A DNA stretch of 64,000 nt from Lepidonotus clava (Eukaryota > Annelida > Polychaeta > Phyllodocida > Polynoidae): assembly GCA_936440205.1 (NCBI GenBank), contig OW387148.1, positions 43,497,003 through 43,561,002 on the forward strand, written 5' to 3'. A program made the translations under genes and the position numbers. Below the pieces are notes generated by a model. The model ran no database searches. It saw only the letters and a program-made list of their open reading frames with translations, and was not told the origin of the DNA. Of the stretch, positions 12,103 through 21,080 are shown in pieces (position 1 is the first letter of the stretch; each line of letters starts with the position of its first letter).

Positions 12103-13710
12103 ACTCAGTTTCCTGACCTAATAAGAATAGATGAGGCTGAAGCGCAGAAGGAGTAGCCTATAGTGTGCACACAACTAGGGTAAAACAGGGTTGTATCGCT
12201 CACATTGGTATATCATTAGCGCATTTAGTTTTAATAGCCCTTACATATAGAAACAAAAGTTATATAAAATCAAAAATAATTCATAATAATTAATCAAATG
12301 CGTAAAAACAGCGATAAAGCGTGATTTAACTTTATAACCTCTATGATTAATTAATAATGAAACAATTGTCTCCCATGATGTTGGGTACAACCCTTATCAT
12401 GAAATGAAAGTAATATTTTTGAGAAATCTTATCACATATATCATATCAATAATGGTTTTCCATCCCATGAAAGTGATGTCCAATAGGCCTATTTCTAAAA
12501 AAAAATAGGGTTAGTTCAACCAAACTTGTAGCTACAAGTTTTAAGAGCGTATTTCCAAAAAGCAAATATGGTTTAAGCCTGTTTTAAACCAGATTTCTTA
12601 AACTCGCTTGTGAGACTCGTGTAAGCATTATAAGGCAAAAATAATTTGGTCCCAACGTTAACCTTTCCCAACCTAGCTACTGAACTCAGTAACAGAATAA
12701 AACACGCTAACTAATACAATTCACAAGTTATAGCCTCATAAACCTATTCTAAATTTGTATATTTCGCCCTATTTATTGTTTACCATTTCAACTAGAACTC
12801 TCCACCTTAACTTTGTTTTAAGGTCCTTCATGGGCAGATCCGGGGGGGGGGGGGGGGGGGGGCAGACGGGCTTTGCCCCCACCCCCCCCTCCCCTGTTAA
12901 ATCATGTTTGATGGGGGGGCCCACCCCCCCGTACATTCATGTTTTTGGGCCCCCCCCCCTCTACAAATTCCTGGGTCCACCCCTGTCCCTTAGATACAGT
13001 ACTAGTTTAACTAAAACAGGTAGAAATATAGCATTTTTAAAACAGATTTTCTTGAAACACATTATTTAGGAGTTAAACCAGGCTGCCTAAACCAGATTCT
13101 TAAACTTCTTGGAAATACAGGGTGAAAGGGCTGAAACACCATTATTACAAATAAAACTTCCGAAAAAAATGAAAATTTAGAGTGGTAGGAGCTAATCGAG
13201 TGCATCAAGTTCGATTAGATCCTACCACCCAGGTCTGGCGAACTCATCTGTGCCATATTCAGTTCATTGCATTTCATCGTTGGTTGCACAACCAGACCCA
13301 CTTACCTACAGAGTTTGCGACATATATATACCGTGGGTGTAATCGGGGCAACCAGAAAGGTGTTTACCAAAAAGAGACACTTTGTAGCTTCGGTCCTTGT
13401 GTTTCAGTGGGTTTTCCGATTTGGAAAACAAGCAATACCACAAGTTATTAATTTTGATCGCCCTCAATTGTCACTGATGTGTCTCTGTCGGCGGAAAGGC
13501 AAGTTTATCAACTTCAATTTACATTGCCCGTCATCGTTTTCCCCAACGTAGTTTCGACGTATTTGGTCCTGCGACCGGAAGGACCTCTAGACGGCTTTCG
13601 CTGGTTTCCGACGTCATCGTATTATTCGACCCAGTGGATCTTTGGGTACCAGTTAACTCGGTCGGACCCCGGTTCGAGTCCCCTTCATGCCCTACGTTTT
13701 TCGTTCATTT
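12103..13710 (+). repeat. Dispersed ~1.6-kb repeat with tRNA-like B box
   Basis: This stretch is a diverged copy of 49367-51025 and of 53504-55160. It begins near CCTGACCTAATAAGAATAGA and ends CTACGTTTTTCGTTCAT. Near the end is GGTTCGAGTCC at 13671-13681, a good RNA polymerase III B box, suggesting a tRNA-derived part; I could not fold a complete tRNA. A palindromic small element (12830-12985) is nested inside. Short open frames here are not conserved between copies. It stops only about 15 bp before the start codon of the SGNH-like gene. Confidence 0.75.
12830..12985 (+). mobile_element. Small palindromic element with G/C homopolymer runs
   Basis: GGGCAGATCC followed by a long G run, a body containing TTAAATCATG and GTACATTCATG, a C run and CTGGGTCCACCCCTG. 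It is the same family as 50300-50444, 54436-54579 and 59121-59306, whose ends read CAGGGGCGGATCC or close variants. It is non-autonomous, with no coding capacity. Confidence 0.75.
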
Positions 13711-13725
13711 AATTTCAATTTTGCA

Positions 13726-14370
13726 ATGACGATCATCAGGGTTTTTGCCGACGAGAGGGCCATGGACCTGCAGGCTCAGGTGGACAAGCTGAACCTTTCG
13801 GACTCGCAGATAGACGTGTCACACTTGCCGGATGCAACGGTAAATAACCTGGTTTCACTAGCGTGGATCCATACAACCACCCACCCTCACGATCTAGTAG
13901 TAGTTATGGGAGGTCCGTTTGATTTCCTTCTTTGGGACAACATTGTCAAGAAGTATCACTTCACACGGGAGTCCGCCGATCAGGCTGTCGACCGTATCCT
14001 GGGACATTTAAACAACGCTGACATTGCCTTCCATAGGAACTTCCCGACAGCCAACATCTTGTTCGCGGACTTTACCGGGTGTAACCTGAGCCGTTGTCCG
14101 TTCATCCAAGACACAGACCCACAACACCAGAGAACTCTTAACGCTGCCATTATAAAACTGAATCAGGAGATTACAGCCATCAACAAACGCAACTGGCTAC
14201 CGTCCTTGTTCCTAGGAAAATGGGTTCACAAACTGAGGCGTACCAAACGTGGGCGGAGCCACTTTTGGTCGCACAGGTACCAGCTGCTAGCCGACGGCTT
14301 CCGTCCTAGTCCCCAACTCTTGGAAAAGTGGGCTAAGCAACTTTCCCACCTGGGCCACCAATGCTCGTAA
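13726..14370 (+). CDS. SGNH-hydrolase-like protein of the giant transposon
   Basis: Single-exon frame of about 214 codons from the ATG at 13726; an upstream in-frame ATG at 13687 lies in the neighbouring dispersed repeat, so I prefer the later start (another candidate is at 13762). The layout matches SGNH-like proteins found in many animal mobile elements: a beta-strand start (TIIRVF), a central hydrophobic LVVVMGGPFDFL block where the family usually has a GGxxDL-type block, FPTANILFADFTGC, a LNAAIIKLNQEITAINKRN helix and a DGFRPS-LLEKWAKQL end resembling the family's DGxHxS-WA end. Family members are esterase-fold proteins; I claim only the fold, not activity. It is the first gene inside the left end, and no TATA box is obvious. 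Alternative: an unrelated transposon accessory protein. Confidence 0.6.
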   Translation: MTIIRVFADERAMDLQAQVDKLNLSDSQIDVSHLPDATVNNLVSLAWIHTTTHPHDLVVVMGGPFDFLLWDNIVKKYHFTRESADQAVDRILGHLNNADIAFHRNFPTANILFADFTGCNLSRCPFIQDTDPQHQRTLNAAIIKLNQEITAINKRNWLPSLFLGKWVHKLRRTKRGRSHFWSHRYQLLADGFRPSPQLLEKWAKQLSHLGHQCS

Positions 14371-17300
14371 ACACCCCCACACAAGAACTTTTTCTTCTTA
14401 TATTACTCACCTTATTACCTGTAACCTAATGTTCGAATAACCTAGGACAAGTTTTGGGAACATTACAGTGGCTGCTGGGCCTGGTAAATTCCCCGTTTTA
14501 AGCGTTGACTAGCTTGTGATTTTAACACATAACTTATAGCCTCTGCTGGTATCTTGCAGACCTCCGGTTCTCCTAGTCAGTTCCAAAACTTTATATGGAC
14601 CCTCTGATTAACGTTTGTTAAATCTAAACATAGCTCAGGTACTGCAATTCAGTGGTTTCAAAATATTCTGTCTACCCCAAATATTAAAAAAACGTATGAG
14701 ATTTGGAGATGTCACCTTGAGATTTCCTTAATTTCCGGATGTCTTTATTTGGCTGTGGCTATCATATAGTACTTCAATACGGAGAAAATAATTAAGGTAT
14801 AGGATGCAAGACTGACTCAAATAGTTTATAGAAATCATGTACTTTTTATTATTTCATTAGTTTAACCAATTTAAGAGGTTTGATGAAAATAACTCAAAAT
14901 GCACTCGGTCCCCTACGGGTCATCATTTAACAGGTATTGTAGCACAAGGCCAACCTAAAAAAAAAAATTGTTTCCTGTCCAGCGGGTGACCAGATAAATA
15001 CGCAGTCGGGAGGTCGGACAATCTGTTTTTTTTTTCCAATTTTTTTTTTGTTGGTAAGGCTTTAACTGAAAACTTTGATAAAAAAAAAAAATCAAAAAAT
15101 GATAAAAAAAGTTTCCAGTCGGCCCTAAAATAGTCACTCGGGCGGTAAACAGGAAACAAACATTATTTTAAGGCTGGCCCAGGCCAAGTGCACTCAAGAA
15201 CTGCAGCCTTAAGCTTACTATAGACCAGTACTAGTATAGGAACCTAATGAACATGTTTCAGTCCACTGATTCCTTGAGTTGAGAGTTAATACCGTTCTGT
15301 TCACATTGTTATTACATTGTTACTACCTCATGTAAATGTAATCTAACGTAGAATCATCTTGTGCCTTACTAGAGTTGACCTATGTTTATTTAAACATAAT
15401 ATATTGTGAATACTACTCAACATCGATGTAGAACACCGGGTATAGTGGCCAACAAATGCATTTTTTTTAGTTTCCTTGGCTTCTTGCGATGCCCTAACCA
15501 TGCATCCTGCTATACGGAAGCCCTATAGCTAACCTGTTTCCTAGTTTGCCCAAGAAGTACGTACCTAGGCCTGTTATATTTCCTTCAGATAAATATACAT
15601 TAGTTCATATCATTTGACTACCTTAGATAACTCAATAACATTAACTGTAACTGATGTATATTCAGCTAGTGTCTCATACTATGATGTTACCTGGCAGATT
15701 TGTTTAGGCTTTGTAAGCCCACAGTTTAGTGTCATACCTACCTAACCTATTATATCCCAGAATGATCTCACTACTATGTACAGAAAACTTGGATTTGTTA
15801 AATTATCCTGTAAGTGTCCCTCCGTACGTCTTGTTTCTTTTTAAGTATTCTTGAATTGCGCGAATGTTAATTCATCCATCTAGATCATGTTCATATGTTT
15901 AACTTTAATTAAAAGTGACTTTTTTTACCCGCACCCTATGAAGAAGCGTCTGTTGTATGTAACAGTATTCCCTCAATTTAATGATAAGGATAGGACTACT
16001 CTCAACCCTAATCGTCATGTCAAGAGAGGAGGTTGATTGTTAACTTATTTTAAACAGGATCGGGACGTTACGCTTTTTAAAGGAGAACTCTCCATTTGTA
16101 ATCAAAAAGTTGTTAAATCAAAAAGACCCTAAAAAAAATTGGAAAATTATAAAAAAAAAAAAAAAAACCTGCTCGAACCCGCCCTCTCCTCAACTACTAC
16201 TTTTAAACATAATAGTCCTAATGGTAATGAGACTGATCCGGCCGAAATTCCGAATATTATAAATTTATTATATATAATTCTTCTAAACATTCTAAATAAC
16301 CTTCTTTCCCGATCTTAGCATCTGAATAAACAGGAGACACTGGGCATCACACTTCATTTAAATTAATTGTCTCAGTTAAATATGACCATTAGTTAACAAG
16401 TTCCATGTACTTTTTAAGTAACATGACAGAAAGCATTTTCGCGATTCTGCAGCTATCCCTCGCTCCCCTGTTCCCTTGTGCATAACATTTCCTAATAAAC
16501 CAGGTCCATTCCTAACGGCGGCAAAGTTTGGAAGCGTCCATCATGGCCGGCCTTAATCCATTAACACCCATAAGTACCCGGAAGCACCCCATCTAATCTG
16601 TACCCCCCTCTGACATCTGACAAGGGCAGGGGCACAGTCTTGGTAATCACATAACTCACACCAAACCCACTCAAGAGCGACACAGGTATCATGCTGGGTG
16701 TCATCTGAAGGACTCCCCGCCATTATCAGGGGTTAGTTATCGAGTTAACACGGGCCAGAGTTGCCCCAGGGAACCTGCTGGGTCGGGCACTTCCATACCC
16801 AACCTACGTTCGCCTGCAAAGCACATGTAGCTAAATCTTTGACAGGCCTATTTCACCCTACCATCCATCGCCCCTCCCACCCGGAAAACCATTTACCCTT
16901 ACCATCCATAGATGGAGTATTAAAAGTGTTTGAAATTAACTTCTTTTGAAGTCATCCGTGAGAGATGAGATTCATTAAAAATTCATTAAACATTTTCTGT
17001 ATGGATAAAAGGTACCTCCCGGCCTATATAACTACCCTAAATAATTCACCTTAAACTGGGTCTAAGCTGGTTAGATATAAAGCCGACCTTAAGGTTTGAG
17101 ACTAATTTCAGCCAGTCCAGACTTAAATCGGCCTGAACTCCATATAAACCACCTGCAAATAAAACCTATAAATATCAGGCAGTAATGGCATTTACAGGCT
17201 TTCTCACTTCTCATCCACAAGTTAAGGAACCCCATGCCAACAATTCATTTTGAAGTCTGCCTTCCAATTCAATTAGAACAAGCCGACACCCTAACCAACG

Positions 17301-17454
17301 AAAGCTTACTAGCAAGCATACGCCTAAGCTTATACTCTTCGCACGGCTTTTCTTTTGGCATTAACGTAAGGTTTCTGCACGGAGGTCAAAACCTTTAGAT
17401 CCCAGGTGCACGTGGCCACTGTCTGTCTACTCCTTCCCGTGACTGGGAAAAAGT
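14371..17454. other. Non-coding stretch before the envelope gene
   Basis: About 3.1 kb with no convincing gene. It holds long T and A runs, one small inverted-repeat element (14948-15179) and a poly-A stretch at about 16150-16166. A short + frame at 16761-16949 has no support beyond being open. Upstream regulatory sequence of the envelope gene probably lies in the last few hundred bases. Confidence 0.5.
14948..15179. mobile_element. Small inverted-repeat element (MITE-like)
   Basis: Ends read GGCCAACCT plus A run plus TTGTTTCCTGT on the left and the inverted ACAGGAAACAA-ATTTTA-AGGCTGGCC on the right. The body is T- and A-rich and also shows weak internal symmetry. It has no coding capacity. 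I could not settle its target duplication. Confidence 0.55.
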
Positions 17455-17462
17455 AATAAAAG
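17455..17462 (+). promoter_or_regulatory. TATA-like box of the envelope gene
   Basis: AATAAAAG lies about 30 bp before the ATG at 17492. Because it is so close, the 5' leader would be only a few bases. The same compact arrangement is seen for both membrane protein genes of the element. Confidence 0.5.
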
Positions 17463-17491
17463 ACTAGAGCGGTCTCTAGCCTGCATCAGAC

Positions 17492-19354
17492 ATGGCTCCA
17501 ACAGTATCCATACTCCTCCTTCGTGGACTCTTTATCCTGGGCACTGTCTCAGCTAAGCCATGCCTATGCACCAGTACGGTAAACCGTTTTCGTACCAACT
17601 ATGGTGTAGTATTCGAGAGTAAACCGTCCATCCACATAGGTAATGAGTACTTCACTACCGAAGTCGATATCATTTTACCACTTCCTCCTTCTCCCAAACA
17701 GGCAGCCGCACTTAATTGTAGACACGGCGCTACCCTGGCAGCCGGTTCAATGGAACAGTGTCGAAAAATCCAACTTATGTTGAATAACATAACATCTATT
17801 GGGAAGACTATAGCAGCGAAGGTCACCAACGGACTCCGGGAAGTGCAATCAATTTTGGAATCGACGGCCCAGCCAACACCTCCATCAGCCAAATCCAGGA
17901 AGCAGCGGGCTCTGATTCCAGAAATCGGCAAGTTCTCCGAGACTTTATTTGGAACCGCCACACTCGATGACTTGAAGCAACAGACTCGTGCTGACCAGGT
18001 AAATGCCGATGAAATTGGCTTCCTCGATGGCAAAATAAATGCAGTCCTAAAGGTAGTTGACTCCACTTTGGAAATCCAACTCCAGGCCATCATAGAGAAC
18101 ACTCATTCCATATACAATTTGTCCCGAGGACTCCAGGCTCACATTAGTAACCGGGAATTGATGGTCAGGTTGATGCAAGATTTGCAAGAATTGCGTCTAC
18201 TGGATTTTAAACTGGACTATTCCCTTGATGTCTTGCTACAGGCTATTCGCGACCTAACGGAGAACAGGCTGAGTAACTCTTTGATATCGGAGACTGATAT
18301 GAGGAAGATTCGGTACCTTTTCCTTTCCAAGTCCAATCGTTCAAATATTTATATTCCAAACACTCGCGACATGTATAGAAGTGTAACTGTTTTAGTCCCC
18401 CCGGTTTTACAGCGAAATGTTCTGAAAACTATTTTGAAGATTCCCGTTATTTCCTTAGACAAAATATTCAAGGTTCTAAAAGTGAACACCTTCCCTCTAG
18501 CCTTCCATGGGCATTATACTCGCCTCTCCAACACACCGGCTTATTTATTGGTGTCCGCAACCCAATACACGGTATCCTCCAACCCAGATCTGGATAATTG
18601 CCATTCTCTGTTTTGTCATTATGACCTACCAATTCGCAGGCTTTCTCCCTCGTCGTGCCTCATTTCTATCTATCTACGTGATCATGAGTCTGTCAAACTT
18701 TATTGTGATTTCAAAATACTCATTCAGTCTAATTTCAGAAGGTCGAACATCCAAGTCATTGCAACAGGGACCTATTTGTTCTCTCACATAGACGAGGTCG
18801 TTGTGCGCTGCCCCAACCGAACAACAACCCATCCTGGATGTGAATCGTGCGTTCGTGCCTTTGAATGTGGTTGTTCTGTGTCCGCCAAAGAATGGGAAAT
18901 TCCAGTCTCAAGTGTTAACTGTTTGCCTTCTACAGCAGGCCCCTTAAGAACAGTTTTCCCCGTCAACCTTGCTAGTCTTCAACACCTCAACCTGTCACTT
19001 AGCCGACTTGTGAACCCGGATTTTTCGTACGATAAACCATTCCCAATTTTACCTCTTAGCCCGCAAATGCGAGTCCGCCAAGAGGATATTTTTAAGCGAG
19101 CAAAAGACAATTTCCTTTCCCTCCGTACATACATGAAAGAGATTCGACTGAATGAGGTCGAATACAAGAAACTTCGTGGTGACTTGCATCTTCCCCACGT
19201 ACCATTCCTCCCCCCCAGTGTGCATGGTACTGTTTACCTGTTGAACATTGGACTTACTTTTATAATGGTACCAGCACTTTTTGTTTTCATCTCAATTCTG
19301 TATTTCAGACAACGTAGGATTCAAAGCGCATGCAGACGCTTGACTTTAAATTGA
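17492..19354 (+). CDS. F-type envelope glycoprotein gene (virus-like, looks whole)
   Basis: A 620-codon open frame with the parts of a class I F-type envelope protein (relatives: baculovirus F, errantivirus Env and invertebrate retroelement envelopes). It starts with a signal peptide (about residues 1-21). A basic RKQR site follows near residue 135, then a fusion-peptide-like segment with LFGTAT, a helical region, a cysteine-rich C-terminal half with several N-glycosylation sequons, and one membrane anchor near residues 585-607 with a short basic tail. It looks whole. Its 3' end faces the membrane protein gene at 19764-20375. A second, broken copy lies inverted at 61037-62800. No reverse transcriptase, protease or integrase is nearby, so it is not inside an LTR element; it sits in a DNA transposon. 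Confidence 0.85.
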   Translation: MAPTVSILLLRGLFILGTVSAKPCLCTSTVNRFRTNYGVVFESKPSIHIGNEYFTTEVDIILPLPPSPKQAAALNCRHGATLAAGSMEQCRKIQLMLNNITSIGKTIAAKVTNGLREVQSILESTAQPTPPSAKSRKQRALIPEIGKFSETLFGTATLDDLKQQTRADQVNADEIGFLDGKINAVLKVVDSTLEIQLQAIIENTHSIYNLSRGLQAHISNRELMVRLMQDLQELRLLDFKLDYSLDVLLQAIRDLTENRLSNSLISETDMRKIRYLFLSKSNRSNIYIPNTRDMYRSVTVLVPPVLQRNVLKTILKIPVISLDKIFKVLKVNTFPLAFHGHYTRLSNTPAYLLVSATQYTVSSNPDLDNCHSLFCHYDLPIRRLSPSSCLISIYLRDHESVKLYCDFKILIQSNFRRSNIQVIATGTYLFSHIDEVVVRCPNRTTTHPGCESCVRAFECGCSVSAKEWEIPVSSVNCLPSTAGPLRTVFPVNLASLQHLNLSLSRLVNPDFSYDKPFPILPLSPQMRVRQEDIFKRAKDNFLSLRTYMKEIRLNEVEYKKLRGDLHLPHVPFLPPSVHGTVYLLNIGLTFIMVPALFVFISILYFRQRRIQSACRRLTLN

Positions 19355-19567
19355 GTTGGTTATATATACATTAGCTATTAACTCTTCCTTTTATTGCAGC
19401 TCAAAAGTTATCAGTTCTCATTCATGTTCGATTTTTGTTGTTTAGAATATATACTCGCCCTCATAATTTCGTCACACAGCAGCAATTCATTCACATTATC
19501 CTCATGAATTCCCATTTATAATTAGTCACAGCCACATAAGACTACACACGTTCATGATATCAAAATG

Positions 19568-19712
19568 TTTTATTGTTATGCATGCGGAAAAGGTTTTAGG
19601 ATGTCCACGTGTCAACGTTTCGCCTATTTTCCCATAATTGTATTTACTGAACATACACTAATGTACATATGTAACTCGAAAGCTTCGTGAACATATGCAT
19701 TTCACAATTAAA
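19568..19712. terminator. Overlapping convergent polyadenylation signals
   Basis: ATTAAA at 19707-19712 on + can serve the envelope gene, and AATAAA at 19568-19573 read on - can serve the membrane protein gene. The two transcripts would overlap tail to tail. The same convergent arrangement is seen in the second copy at 60698-60766. Confidence 0.45.
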
Positions 19713-19763
19713 ATTTTCCCATATCTACTTCAAACATATCGTACACTTTTATATAACTGTTCA

Positions 19764-20375
19764 TCACACCCAAGAGTCTACGTCAGGCATGCAGCCCAGT
19801 TTTTCGGCTGGGAGTAGTTCTTGGGCCATGTTGTTCCTGTTGTTTATCAGGCAAACGCTCGCTCTACAAAGTCTGTGCCTGAAAAATTTGTTCAGGCGCA
19901 CGCGCTCCGTACGAGGAATCTTGACTTCTTGCGGGAGTTCCAACGTCAAGGGTTCGTCACTGCCATTCAGATGGACCGTGAGTGGGCCCGACCAGGCGAC
20001 GGTCAGGGCCTTGGACAGGATGCTCGGTCTTTGGATGATCATTCGTGGGCAGGCAGCACTTCCTACGGCTTCCATTTCGGCGGGAATGGGAGCCAGTGGA
20101 AATAGGAGCGTTTCCCATCGGCAGTAGATTCTCAGACAGCACTGCACTGTAGCCCTCCGACGTTGACCCTGCGCCAACGAGCGACAGCCTGCTGCCAATT
20201 TCCAGAAGATACCGATAAATTTCCACCCCAGGTATATCACTAACAAGAGAAGCAGCCACTGATGGTCGGATTGGTCCGCGGGTTGGAGGTGACTAGGTCT
20301 CACCACTGGCCTTTCCTCCCGAACAAGACGCAGACGCAGACTTGCGTTTAACAGTCGCTCGATGTCCATGGCCAT
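19764..20375 (-). CDS. Small single-pass membrane protein, first copy
   Basis: About 203 codons from the ATG at 20375. An upstream in-frame ATG at 20444 is unlikely because a TATA box lies between the two, and the homologous gene at 60031 starts at the matching place (both begin with a short stretch then D-[IM]-E-x-LLN-[AT]-SL). A hydrophobic segment (WLLLLLVIYLGWKF) spans about residues 40-60, with no signal peptide, followed by a basic loop and a conserved LRIYCR-x-E...PL-PIPA block. The partner shares the membrane segment (LTVWLGWQF) and this block. It converges on the envelope gene; an accessory role at the membrane is inference only. No known family recognised. Confidence 0.65.
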   Translation of the reverse strand: MAMDIERLLNASLRLRLVREERPVVRPSHLQPADQSDHQWLLLLLVIYLGWKFIGIFWKLAAGCRSLAQGQRRRATVQCCLRIYCRWETLLFPLAPIPAEMEAVGSAACPRMIIQRPSILSKALTVAWSGPLTVHLNGSDEPLTLELPQEVKIPRTERVRLNKFFRHRLCRASVCLINNRNNMAQELLPAEKLGCMPDVDSWV

Positions 20376-20412
20376 CAAGTGGCTGTTCTGAACCAGTGTA
20401 TAGTACAGGCAC

Positions 20413-20423
20413 ATACTTATACC
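20413..20423 (-). promoter_or_regulatory. TATA box of the first membrane protein gene
   Basis: GTATAAGTAT on the minus strand, about 38 bp before the chosen ATG. It decides the start: an ATG upstream of the box (20444) would lie outside the transcript. Confidence 0.55.
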
Positions 20424-20868
20424 CCCCACCCCACACGACATCACAACCCCCCAGGTACTGTAAGGGCTTCGTCTAGTCTTTAGCGAAAAGTTAACCCTCG
20501 GTCGACAACTTAAACGCTAGGTAAGGTACAACTAAAACGACTTCTTCTAGCCGGGGGCTTCACAAGTTTTTACACTGGGTAGTGCGAAGCACGTCTAATA
20601 GGCTGCTATTTTCTTCAGAGAGCCGATCGACAGGGGGTTCATCTGAAATGACTTCTGTCGCGTTTGACACCGGGACATGGTCTATGATGACCGCGTCCAC
20701 CTGTTGGTCATCTGAGGCGGCGCATGTCAACTAGCTTCTGTGTCAGGTCCCTCACAGGAGTACCGCGGCACGCGGCCCGCGGGGTAGTCTTAACACTTCT
20801 TGACACGTAACAGGCCTCACAAGGGGCGGCGGTGAGGGTGTCGCTGATCAGCTGATACCCCATGTACT

Positions 20869-20961
20869 CCCCGTCACGGCTAGCACGTAACTTATGGTAA
20901 AAGTCTCTCTTACCCCGTCCACACCCCGTCACGTCTACCACGTAACTTATGTTCAAAGTCT
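20869..20961. repeat. 38-bp direct repeat in a divergent promoter region
   Basis: CCCCGTCACG followed by CACGTAACTTATG and AAAGTCT occurs at 20869-20906 and again at 20924-20961 (period 55 bp, a few mismatches). It lies between two divergent genes, about 65-160 bp upstream of the TATA box at 21026. It may be a duplicated regulatory site. Confidence 0.5.
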
Positions 20962-21025
20962 TGCCTCATCGATAAAAGATCGCTTTCACCAGATCATGTA
21001 TCCACAGGGGGGCCTGCCCGGCATG

Positions 21026-21033
21026 TATAAATA
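21026..21033 (+). promoter_or_regulatory. TATA box of the coiled-coil gene
   Basis: TATAAATA lies 48 bp before the ATG at 21081, which has a strong start context (GCCACCATGA). Confidence 0.65.
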
Positions 21034-21080
21034 CGGCGTGGCATATGGCTATATAGATCACTTGAAAACTTGCTGCCACC

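Noticed and set aside
13671-13705. Possible tRNA gene from the B box
   Set aside because: I could not form a cloverleaf or a good A box; it fits a tRNA-derived repeat tail better.
13687-13725. Earlier ATG for the SGNH-like gene
   Set aside because: This segment belongs to the neighbouring dispersed repeat, which ends in the same CTACGTTTTTCGTTCAT in other copies.
16761-16949. Small plus-strand frame upstream of the envelope gene
   Set aside because: Short, no recognisable features, and no promoter or splice context that would support it.
17599-18102. Minus-strand frame of 167 codons inside the envelope gene
   Set aside because: Shadow of the strong sense-strand gene; no independent support.
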